Source of the DNA: DATFLK01 sp035267815 | GTDB taxonomy: Bacteria; Pseudomonadota; Zetaproteobacteria; Mariprofundales; Mariprofundaceae | DNA: 40,060 nucleotides | Reading direction: 5' to 3' | Assembly: GCA_035267815.1 (NCBI GenBank) | Contig: DATFLK010000165.1 | Span: 1 to 40,060 of the forward strand | Shown: positions 25,642-32,781 of the stretch, piece by piece | Numbering within the stretch: position 1 is the first letter of the stretch | Layout: each line of letters opens with the position of its first letter | Position numbers and translations under genes: made by a program | The notes under the pieces: model-generated | Database searches by the model: none | What the model was told of the DNA's origin: nothing | The model's input: the letters and a program-made list of their open reading frames with translations, nothing else

Positions 25642-25854
25642 GGTTCCCCCCTGGAATCTGTTCCCATGAAAAGATGCATTCATTCATCTTTTCATCCCGC
25701 CAAGGCAAAAGCGCGGTGATATTGTCTTGGCTTGCAGCACCGATGGTGAAAGGCATCGATGCCGGCGGACCTGTGGACACGGCCAAGCCTACATCATATG
25801 CATAACCCGAAGCATCGCGCTACACTACCGTATCCTATCCGGCAGGAGGTGCGG
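25642..25854. promoter_or_regulatory. Divergent leader region of cstA and the PpiC lipoprotein
   Basis: 213 bp separate the divergent starts at 25641 and 25855. It holds the first two-hairpin element (25667-25730), within about 26 bp of the cstA start, so it would lie in the cstA leader RNA. AGGAGG at 25844-25849 serves the rightward gene. TATG-rich sequence near 25793-25803 (ACATCATATGCATAAC) may include a -10 site, but no confident -35 partner was found. Promoter assignments here are tentative. Confidence 0.4.
25667..25730 (+). repeat. Two-hairpin element, copy 1
   Basis: Hairpin A has perfect 10-bp arms (25667-25676 and 25685-25694) with loop CATTCATT. Hairpin B has nine paired positions including one G-T wobble (25700-25708 and 25722-25730) around a loop that contains AAGCGCGG. 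The layout matches copy 2 at 25879-25940 in the same orientation. The stems differ between copies but keep pairing. It lies in the cstA leader. No T-run follows on either strand that would make it a simple terminator. Confidence 0.65.
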
Positions 25855-26832
25855 ATGCACGCCGCTTCGATGGTCCTTCTGAAAAACAGCATCCATGCAT
25901 TTTTTCAGCACACTAGGGTAAAAGCGCGGTTTTACCCTGGCTCACAAATTCATGCACATACAGTGCCCGGTTTTGGCAGACCATCCATAGTCTGCGGGAT
26001 GATTCTGCTCTGCCTATTGGCCGCCTGCCAGCAGCACGCGGAACAGAAGGCTCCGGTCGACACGACGCCGGAGGTCGCGCAGGTGGGCGACCGGATCTTC
26101 CACGAATCGGATATCGATGCCGAAATCGACGCGCTGCCCGAGAAGCTGCAGTCGATGAGCGACAACCCGGCGCTGCGCGCCCGTGTCCTGCACACGCTGA
26201 TGCGCCGCTACGCCCTGAGCAGCAAGGCGCTGGAGATGCACATGGATGACGACCCGGTCATCCAGCACCGTATCCTCCGCGCCCGCAACGACATCCTGAT
26301 CCAGTATCTGCAGCAGTGGAAGATGGAGCACCTTCCCGTTCCGGCCGAGGAGAAAATCCGGGCCTACTACAAGGCCCACAAAAGCGACTTCAGCGTTCCG
26401 GCACAGGTGCATGTGCGGCACATCCTGGTGGGTACCAAAAAGCAGGCCGGGGCGATGATCCGCAAGCTGAAACACGGCGCCGATTTCGCCGCGCTCGCCA
26501 CGGCCCACTCGCTCGACGACGGCAGCAAAGCCAGGGGCGGCGATCTGAACTGGTTCCCCCGCGGGGTCATGGTCAAAAGCTTCGAGAAGGCCGCCTTCGG
26601 CCTCAAAAAACCGGGTGACATCAGCGGCCCGATAAAGACCAAGTACGGCTGGCACGTGATCGAGCTACTGGGCAAACGGCCGGCCAGCCAGAAAAGCCTC
26701 GCCGAGGTACGCGAGGATATCGTCAACATCCTGAAGCAGAAGGATCTCTCGGCATGGGAGGACGGCCTGCTCACCCATGCCGAAAGCCGGATCATCAAGC
26801 CCGACTACCGAAAGCGCGCGGCGACACGGTAG
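25855..26832 (+). CDS. PpiC/parvulin-type peptidyl-prolyl isomerase lipoprotein
   Basis: 325 residues from ATG 25855, picked because AGGAGGT lies five bases upstream. This start puts about 48 unusual residues before the lipoprotein signal MILLCLLAAC, whose acylated cysteine is C58. GTG 25963 (MPGFGRPSIVCG) would give a conventional signal but has no ribosome-binding site. The mature protein has a SurA/PrsA-like helical N-domain and a parvulin domain near residues 180-275: VRHILVG, GADFAALATAHS, GGDLNWFPRG, FGLKKPGDISGPIKTKYGWH and VIEL. It probably folds outer-membrane or exported proteins as a membrane-anchored chaperone. The odd N-terminal stretch is encoded by repeat copy 2. It is convergent with the PAS gene, 12 bp apart. 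Confidence 0.85.
   Translation: MHAASMVLLKNSIHAFFQHTRVKARFYPGSQIHAHTVPGFGRPSIVCGMILLCLLAACQQHAEQKAPVDTTPEVAQVGDRIFHESDIDAEIDALPEKLQSMSDNPALRARVLHTLMRRYALSSKALEMHMDDDPVIQHRILRARNDILIQYLQQWKMEHLPVPAEEKIRAYYKAHKSDFSVPAQVHVRHILVGTKKQAGAMIRKLKHGADFAALATAHSLDDGSKARGGDLNWFPRGVMVKSFEKAAFGLKKPGDISGPIKTKYGWHVIELLGKRPASQKSLAEVREDIVNILKQKDLSAWEDGLLTHAESRIIKPDYRKRAATR
25879..25940 (+). repeat. Two-hairpin element, copy 2, inside the ppiC reading frame
   Basis: Hairpin A runs 25879-25908: outer arms CTGAAAAA/TTTTTCAG-type pairing, two mismatches, then an inner GCAT-CC-ATGC stem. Hairpin B has 11 paired positions (one wobble), arms 25913-25923 and 25930-25940, with loop GCGCGG. It shares TGAAAA, the GCAT core, TTTTCA and AAAAGCGCGG with copy 1. 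If the gene starts at 25855 it encodes part of an N-terminal extension. If the gene starts downstream it lies in the leader. Confidence 0.65.
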
Positions 26833-26844
26833 CCTCGCGCCGGT

Positions 26845-27465
26845 TCAGCCGGCCCCTTCCCGGTCCTGTGCCGTAAGCTCGCGGACGAAGGTGTAGAACT
26901 CCTGACCGCCATCCACCCGCAGCGGGATGATCGCCAACTGCACGCGGAACTCCCGGCCGCCCCGGTGGCGCGCCACCACCTCGGTCTGGCGGTAAAGCCT
27001 GTCGCCGCTGCCACTCTCCAGATAGCGGCGCATGCCCTGCATATGCGCCTCCCGGTTACGTTCAGGGATCACCAGCTCGGTCAGCGACCGCCCCATCACC
27101 TCGCGCCGGCTCCACCCGAACATCTTCTCCGCCCTGAGGTTCCAGCCGGTGACCCGGCTCTCCTGATCGATGGCGATATAGGCGTCGTAGGCGCTATCGA
27201 TGATGCGCCGGAGGCGATCCTCATGGAAACGCAACCGCTCGAGCAGTGCACGCTCCTGGTTCATGGCCCGCTGGGCGTAAAAGCCGAAGGCGATGAAACA
27301 GCCGGAGATAATCAAACGCATCCAGATCTCGTTCGGATCGGTCGGAAAGAGCTTGCTCATGAAAGAGCCGCGCCCGAACACGAAGGTGTGGACCAGGGAT
27401 TCGAAGGGCCAGTAGAGCAGGCCCGCCACCACGCCCGCCACGGCAATGCCGTAACGCGCCCGCAT
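26845..27465 (-). CDS. Membrane-anchored PAS domain protein without output domain
   Basis: 206 residues from ATG 27465. Two membrane helices (about 6-24 and 48-67) flank a periplasmic loop of about 25 residues with FGRGSFMSKLFPTDPNEIW. A short coiled coil and one PAS domain (about 80-200) follow: IIDSAYDAYIAIDQESRVTG, WNLRAEKMFGWSRREVMGR and a final REFRVQLAIIPLRVDG. No kinase, GGDEF, EAL or DNA-binding domain follows. It may act by interacting with a partner, or be a remnant of a longer signalling protein. A TTG directly before the ATG is not needed. A perfect palindrome lies 37 bp upstream. Confidence 0.83.
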   Translation of the reverse strand: MRARYGIAVAGVVAGLLYWPFESLVHTFVFGRGSFMSKLFPTDPNEIWMRLIISGCFIAFGFYAQRAMNQERALLERLRFHEDRLRRIIDSAYDAYIAIDQESRVTGWNLRAEKMFGWSRREVMGRSLTELVIPERNREAHMQGMRRYLESGSGDRLYRQTEVVARHRGGREFRVQLAIIPLRVDGGQEFYTFVRELTAQDREGAG

Positions 27466-27501
27466 CAATCCGTCGCCAGAGGAAAAATTTCAGTCATTAC
27501 A

Positions 27502-27513
27502 GTTGTATACAAC
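27502..27513. promoter_or_regulatory. GTTGTATACAAC palindrome, possible GntR-type operator
   Basis: A perfect 12-bp palindrome lies 37 bp upstream of the PAS gene start. The TTGTATACAA core is like half-sites used by GntR (FadR-subfamily) regulators, which is known for that family. No GntR gene is present in the window, so the regulator is unknown. It sits in the 95-bp gap between the PAS gene and the RibD-C gene, an AT-rich spot in a GC-rich region. Confidence 0.45.
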
Positions 27514-27560
27514 ATCTCTACCGGTCAACGCAACCTCGTTCGATCGCGCCGGGCGCGATA

Positions 27561-28385
27561 TCAGCGCAGTTCGAACTGGTAAAAACCCTGCGGATGCATC
27601 GGATCGCCGTCCAGATAAAGGGAGCGCAGCGACAGCCGCCGGGGAGAGGATATACCCCCCTCGACCGGCGTATGGAATACCGCCCCGCCGAGCAGGGCGT
27701 GATACTGCGTCAGGAAGAGCCGGTTCAGCACGCCTGCGGCGAGCAGCGTGGCGTGCACCTCGGGCCCGGCGATCATGTAGGCGCTGCGGAACCCGAGCCG
27801 GATCAACGCGTCACGCAACTGCGCCCCCTCCACACTGCGATGGCCCGCCACGATCACCTCGATGCCACGCGCCCGGAGCCGTTCGATCGCACCGGTATCG
27901 GCCGTCCTGGTGGTCAACACGTAGATATCCCGTTCCTGCACGGCATCGAGCGCCGCATCCGGAATATCGAGGCTGCGACTCAGGATCGCCACCGCCGGTT
28001 GCGGCGCCAGCCCCTGCTGCGCCCGCCACTCGGCCAGGTCGGCATAGGCCGGATCCCGGCCCACGGGCAGCAGGTCCTGCGCCCTCCCCCGTGCCAGCTG
28101 ACGAAAATAGCGGGCGCTGGTCAGCATGATATCGCTCTGTGCCGCCAACTCCTGATAGAGCCGCCAGTCACGTCCGTTGGCGATCGACGACGGCACCTGC
28201 TGCTCGCCGTCCTCCCCCGCCACCGAGATGCGGCCGTCTAGGCTGGCGATATAGTTGGCGTAGATCAGCATCTCGCCGTCGGCCGCCTGGCGATGGAGAT
28301 TGAGATCGAGGTAGAGCCCCTCGAGCGGAGACGTCACCTGCGGAGCCGGATAGAGCCGCAGAAGGCTAATGCTTGGCGAACTCAT
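27561..28385 (-). CDS. RibD C-terminal-domain reductase (DHFR-like fold)
   Basis: 274 residues from ATG 28385. The protein is a lone RibD-C domain: IYANYIASLDGRISV, SDIMLTSARYFRQL, VAILSRSLDIP, LRARGIEVIVAG, AYMIAGPEVHATLLAAG and NRLFLTQYHALLGG. It lacks the N-terminal cytidine-deaminase half of full RibD. Standalone members reduce pyrimidine or pterin-like substrates with NADPH, but the substrate here is unknown. The sequence DLNLHR...GEMLIYANYI includes a short N-terminal extra region. It follows the SLT lipoprotein gene by 10 bp. Confidence 0.85.
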   Translation of the reverse strand: MSSPSISLLRLYPAPQVTSPLEGLYLDLNLHRQAADGEMLIYANYIASLDGRISVAGEDGEQQVPSSIANGRDWRLYQELAAQSDIMLTSARYFRQLARGRAQDLLPVGRDPAYADLAEWRAQQGLAPQPAVAILSRSLDIPDAALDAVQERDIYVLTTRTADTGAIERLRARGIEVIVAGHRSVEGAQLRDALIRLGFRSAYMIAGPEVHATLLAAGVLNRLFLTQYHALLGGAVFHTPVEGGISSPRRLSLRSLYLDGDPMHPQGFYQFELR

Positions 28386-28395
28386 GCCGACCGGA

Positions 28396-29001
28396 TCAGA
28401 AGGGCCACAGATGCCAGCCCTGCTGTGCCAGCTCCTCCCGGCAGCCGGCGACCTGCCGGCGGTAGCGGTCGGCACGACGGGAGACGGCATGGGCCACACG
28501 GATCAGCCACCGCTTCTTCAGGTAGGTTCGGCGGGCATAGCCACCCTGCCCCTCGTGGTAGGCGAGGTACTGGCGATAGGCATCGTTCCTGGCGATGCCG
28601 AGCCGCCGATGGCTCTCGTTGACATACCAGCCGATGAAATCGGTGGCGTCGTCGAAATCGTCACGATCCGCGCCGCGGTTGCCGGTGGCGCGGATATACT
28701 GCGCCCAGGTGCCATCCTGCGCCTGGGCGTAGCCGTAGGCCGATGAGGAGCGGAACCAGGGGATCACGCCGAGCAGCCGGTCGCGCGGCGGCTTGACGTT
28801 GTCGCGGAAACGGGACTCCTGATAGATGATTGCCAGCTGCACGGAGACCGGCACGCCCCATTTTCTCGATGCCCTGCTGGCGGCCCCGTACCAGTCGTTC
28901 TTTTCACGGAAGATGGCACAGCCGTCGTTGAGCTGCTTCGGCGGCGTGGTGGCGCACGCGGCCAGCAGGAGCGGAAGCATCAATATCCATGGCCTGGACA
29001 T
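28396..29001 (-). CDS. SLT-type lytic transglycosylase-like lipoprotein
   Basis: 201 residues from ATG 29001; GTG 29007 is an alternative. The lipoprotein signal MSRPWILMLPLLLAAC has the lipobox LAAC. The SLT-like fold follows: WGVPVSVQLAIIYQESRFR with the catalytic glutamate of the ES pair, SAYGYAQAQDGTWAQYIRAT, ATDFIGWYVNESHRRLG and YLAYHEGQGGYARRTYLKK. It should cleave peptidoglycan from an anchored position at the envelope. The C-terminal tail is basic and ends WHLWPF. It shares a transcript direction with the RibD-C gene, 10 bp apart. Confidence 0.87.
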   Translation of the reverse strand: MSRPWILMLPLLLAACATTPPKQLNDGCAIFREKNDWYGAASRASRKWGVPVSVQLAIIYQESRFRDNVKPPRDRLLGVIPWFRSSSAYGYAQAQDGTWAQYIRATGNRGADRDDFDDATDFIGWYVNESHRRLGIARNDAYRQYLAYHEGQGGYARRTYLKKRWLIRVAHAVSRRADRYRRQVAGCREELAQQGWHLWPF

Positions 29002-29026
29002 GCTCACGAAACCGCCCCGGTTCGAT

Positions 29027-29053
29027 ATACATCCATATTGCGCATGGATATAT
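29027..29053. repeat. Imperfect palindrome upstream of the SLT lipoprotein
   Basis: ATCCAT (29031-29036) and ATGGAT (29044-29049) pair around ATTGCGC. Flanking bases extend the pairing by three with one mismatch. It lies 26-52 bp upstream of the start at 29001 on the minus strand, where a promoter or operator is expected. It shares the ATCCAT theme seen at 20179 and 25879. Confidence 0.35.
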
Positions 29054-29076
29054 CATCCATGGAATCATGCGGCGGC

Positions 29077-29098
29077 ACAAGCCCGAAAACGGGCCTGT
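29077..29098 (-). terminator. Hairpin after the polytopic membrane protein
   Basis: Nine-bp arms with one wobble (29077-29085 and 29090-29098) and a four-base loop lie 10 bases beyond the stop at 29109 on the minus strand. There is no long T-run afterwards (CTTGTGCC), so it is a weak intrinsic terminator or an RNA-end stabiliser. Confidence 0.4.
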
Positions 29099-29108
29099 CC
29101 ACCGGCTG

Positions 29109-29939
29109 TCAGTATTCGCCCGGCGTGGCGGCGTACTGCCTCAGGGCCAGCAGCACGGCGATGCCCGTCGGGATCAGCATCACCGCTGCTGCCACGCAGA
29201 GCGCCACCATCCGGTGACGGACACGCGCCGCGATCCACGGGAAGAGCGGTACTGCGGCAAATCCGGCCAGCGAGATCAGGATCGGCAGGATAGCGGTATC
29301 GGCATAGAAACGGCCGATCACGACGAGGCTTCCCAGTATCAGCATGGCCATGGCAACCACGGCGCGGGCCATGCCCGGCGCATTCAGGTGCCACAGCAGC
29401 CAGCCGGCCGCAGCCGCCGCCAGCGCGCCGCTGAGCTGTCCCGTCAACACGCTGCCCGTGGCCGCCGAGATCGCGGCGTTGGCACAGGCGACGACGGTCA
29501 GGGCGAGCATCGCCACCGTACCGTCGGCGGATTCACGTTCGAGATAACACCATAGCCCCCACCAAATCAGGCCGGCCAGCACGGCCTCGAACAGGAAGCG
29601 CCCCTCGGCCGTTTTCAGGATCGGCCAGAGCAGCAGAAGCAGCGAGGCCGACACGGCCACCAGCGGCCACAGCCATGCCCGTCGCCCCGCCGCTGAGACC
29701 CGATCGCGCAGGGCAAAGAGCAGCAGCACGACAGGTAGCGACAGGGCGAGCCAGTCAAGCGCCTGCGTCGGCGGAAAGGCGTGCTGCGTGTAGAGCAGCG
29801 CATAGGCGGAGGAGAAGCCAACCGTCAGGGCGACCGCCCCCCAAGCGGCCCGGCCGGACCAGCCCAGAAACAGGGTCACCGCAAACGGCAACAGGGCCGC
29901 CTGCCAGAGAATGGTCCAGAGGAAGGGTGAGAATCGCAT
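29109..29939 (-). CDS. Polytopic membrane protein of unknown function
   Basis: 276 residues with eight or nine predicted membrane helices and short loops, rich in Ala, Leu, Val and Trp. No motif of a named transporter or enzyme was recognised. Paired residues that might matter are R/H in TQHAFPPTQALDW, E in LERESADG and the RVRHRMVAL turn near the C-terminus. The N-terminus MRFSPFLWTILWQ begins at the first helix, which supports ATG 29939. It lies downstream of the YceI gene by about 54 bp on the same strand, so the two may be co-transcribed. Confidence 0.72.
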   Translation of the reverse strand: MRFSPFLWTILWQAALLPFAVTLFLGWSGRAAWGAVALTVGFSSAYALLYTQHAFPPTQALDWLALSLPVVLLLFALRDRVSAAGRRAWLWPLVAVSASLLLLLWPILKTAEGRFLFEAVLAGLIWWGLWCYLERESADGTVAMLALTVVACANAAISAATGSVLTGQLSGALAAAAAGWLLWHLNAPGMARAVVAMAMLILGSLVVIGRFYADTAILPILISLAGFAAVPLFPWIAARVRHRMVALCVAAAVMLIPTGIAVLLALRQYAATPGEY

Positions 29940-29993
29940 CCCGGTCTGCCGCAGAAACCGGCGGGGAACAAGCCTCCCGCCGGTACAAGGCGC

Positions 29994-30626
29994 CTACTGC
30001 CGTTTGCCTTCGATGTTCAGCTGGATCTTCACCTGATCGCTGATGCCGCCGAGCATGTAGTTCATGCCGAAATGGCTGCGACGGATGATGGCTGATGCGA
30101 TATAACCGGAACGGTAGTTGCCCCACGGATCGGGGCCGGCCCCGACATGGCGCAGATTGAAGGTCACGGGCTGGGTCACACCGTGCAGGGTCAGCTGACC
30201 GGCGAGCCGCATCTCGTTGTCATCGCCCATGATCAACTTGGTGCTGACGAACTTCATGATCGGAAACTGCCTGGCATTGAAGAAATCGGGACCGCGCAAA
30301 TCCTTGTTCCGCCTGGCGTAGTTGGTATCTAGGCTCTTGACCGGAATCTCGACGGAGACCTTCGAGTTCTCTGGATGGGCGGGATCGAACGTAAAACTGC
30401 CGCTTATCTTGTCGAAACGGCCTGGCAGTTCGCTGACCCCTAGGTGACCGATCCAGAACTGGGCCAGCGAGTGCACCGGATCAATCTTGTAGGTACCGGC
30501 CGGGCTGCCGGTCTGCGTTTTGTACGCGTCGGCGGCTGTGGCATGACCGGGCAGAAGCATCGCGCCCGCCGCAAGCATCACCGCCGCCAGCCAGCGGCCC
30601 CGAAACTCCAACATATATCTACGCAT
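29994..30626 (-). CDS. Periplasmic YceI-family protein
   Basis: 210 residues from ATG 30626, chosen for AAGGAGG six bases upstream. A signal peptide ends near GHATA, residue 31. The mature lipocalin-like YceI domain has TYKIDPVHSLAQFWIGHLGV, KISGSFTFDPAHPENSKVSV, RRNKDLRGPDFFNARQFP, LAGQLTLHGVTQPVTF and GNYRSGYIASAIIRRSHFGM. Family members bind isoprenoid quinones or fatty acids in the periplasm and are often linked to acid or base stress. The gene lies 78 bp after a small membrane protein, an arrangement resembling the YceI/YceJ (cytochrome b561) pair, though that neighbour is not clearly a b561. Confidence 0.92.
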   Translation of the reverse strand: MRRYMLEFRGRWLAAVMLAAGAMLLPGHATAADAYKTQTGSPAGTYKIDPVHSLAQFWIGHLGVSELPGRFDKISGSFTFDPAHPENSKVSVEIPVKSLDTNYARRNKDLRGPDFFNARQFPIMKFVSTKLIMGDDNEMRLAGQLTLHGVTQPVTFNLRHVGAGPDPWGNYRSGYIASAIIRRSHFGMNYMLGGISDQVKIQLNIEGKRQ

Positions 30627-30704
30627 CGCATTCCTCCTTCTCATCACTTGCAAAGGTTCCTGAACAGAACCCCGAGTATAGTCCACTTGTCGGCTTCCCG
30701 GCGG

Positions 30705-31103
30705 CTACGAGAACCAGCGCAGGAAGGCGGCCGCACCCAGCGCTGTCGACGCCAGCAGGCACATCACCAGCCACAACGAGGCGGCATGCCGCTGCCACCG
30801 ATCCCCGGCCATGCCGAGCGCGGCGGCCAGCAGAAGACCGATGACGGCACACACCACCTTGATACCGAGCGCATCGACAGCAACCCCGTGGATGTCGGGA
30901 AAATGGCCATAGAAATGGAGGCTGGTAATGCCGAAGAGCGCGCCGGTAGCGATCTGCACCGCCCACGCGATGGCCACCCACCGCGCCAGACGGCGTGCCG
31001 ACGGACGCTCGCGCCACCAAGCCCCGGCCACCGCACCGCCAATGACGGCCGCGGCACCGAAGTTGTGCACGACCTGGATCAGCGCATAGGCAAGGTTCTG
31101 CAC
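30705..31103 (-). CDS. Small four-helix membrane protein, unknown function
   Basis: 132 residues from a GTG at 31103; there is no stronger ATG. Four membrane helices lie at about 5-27, 40-60, 77-98 and 108-128. Histidines H13 (VVHNFGAAA), H63 and H66 in the HFYGHFP loop and H72 lie at membrane edges and could hold heme or metal, but this is a guess. It sits just upstream of a YceI gene, where other bacteria carry a cytochrome b561. The usual b561 heme-ligand pattern is not clear, so I do not assign it. Confidence 0.62.
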   Translation of the reverse strand: MQNLAYALIQVVHNFGAAAVIGGAVAGAWWRERPSARRLARWVAIAWAVQIATGALFGITSLHFYGHFPDIHGVAVDALGIKVVCAVIGLLLAAALGMAGDRWQRHAASLWLVMCLLASTALGAAAFLRWFS

Positions 31104-31420
31104 GACACCCGCGCCTATGCCGTCGTGCCGGCAGGTCTGCCGACCGGACCGATCCCTCTGCAGGGTTGTTGTATCGTCATCCCCCTTGCATAGAGCCCCG
31201 CATCGCGCCTGTCAACGCGGCGACATTCGGGCATTGCCAGCGCCATGCCGATATAGTACCGTCCATCCCGTTTCCGGGAGCGCCCACTGGTCTGCGCCCC
31301 GACGTTCGGTATCTTCATCATATTCACTGAAATTCCGTTCCTATCAAAAAAATAAAACATTCGTCCCAGACCGGTTCAGGCGATATCCGTCTGGCGGGCC
31401 GTACTGGAGCATACTAAATC
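31104..31420. other. 317-bp divergent intergenic region before rhlE
   Basis: No convincing gene is present. An 8-bp inverted repeat (31084-31091 and 31113-31120, GCATAGGC/GCCTATGC) spans the start of the small membrane protein. A markedly AT-rich stretch at 31319-31360, ending in a run of seven A, then ATAAAAC, probably holds the rhlE promoter. The helicase leader is about 60 bp, and a weak GGAG site lies 11 bases before its ATG. A frame of about 80 codons on the minus strand (31115-31360) has no codon pattern or family support. Confidence 0.5.
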
Positions 31421-32695
<1,275 letters not shown>

Positions 32696-32710
32696 CGCGA
32701 CCGCAACCGA

Positions 32711-32748
32711 AACGAAAAAACCGCCCCTTCGAGGGCGGTTTTTTCGTT
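32711..32748. terminator. Bidirectional intrinsic terminator between rhlE and the FAD/Fe-S gene
   Basis: A perfect 16-bp inverted repeat (32711-32726 and 32733-32748) has a six-base loop. The GC core GGGCGG is followed by TTTTTT rightward, and the complementary A6 gives a T6 leftward. It therefore ends both convergent transcripts, 16 bp after rhlE and 34 bp after the minus-strand gene. Confidence 0.95.
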
Positions 32749-32781
32749 ACTGGAAGCCTTACAGAGAGCCCTTTGTCTGTT

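Noticed and set aside
23894..25786. A 630-codon minus-strand frame overlapping cstA in another frame
   Set aside because: The cstA frame carries all family motifs and a ribosome-binding site; this one is Arg/Ala/Gly-rich shadow sequence.
25667..25940. Two-hairpin elements as integron attC sites
   Set aside because: No GTTRRRY/RYYYAAC core sites and no integrase gene are present.
31115..31360. An 81-codon minus-strand frame in the intergenic region before rhlE
   Set aside because: It lacks a convincing ribosome-binding site or recognisable family, and overlaps the likely promoter region.
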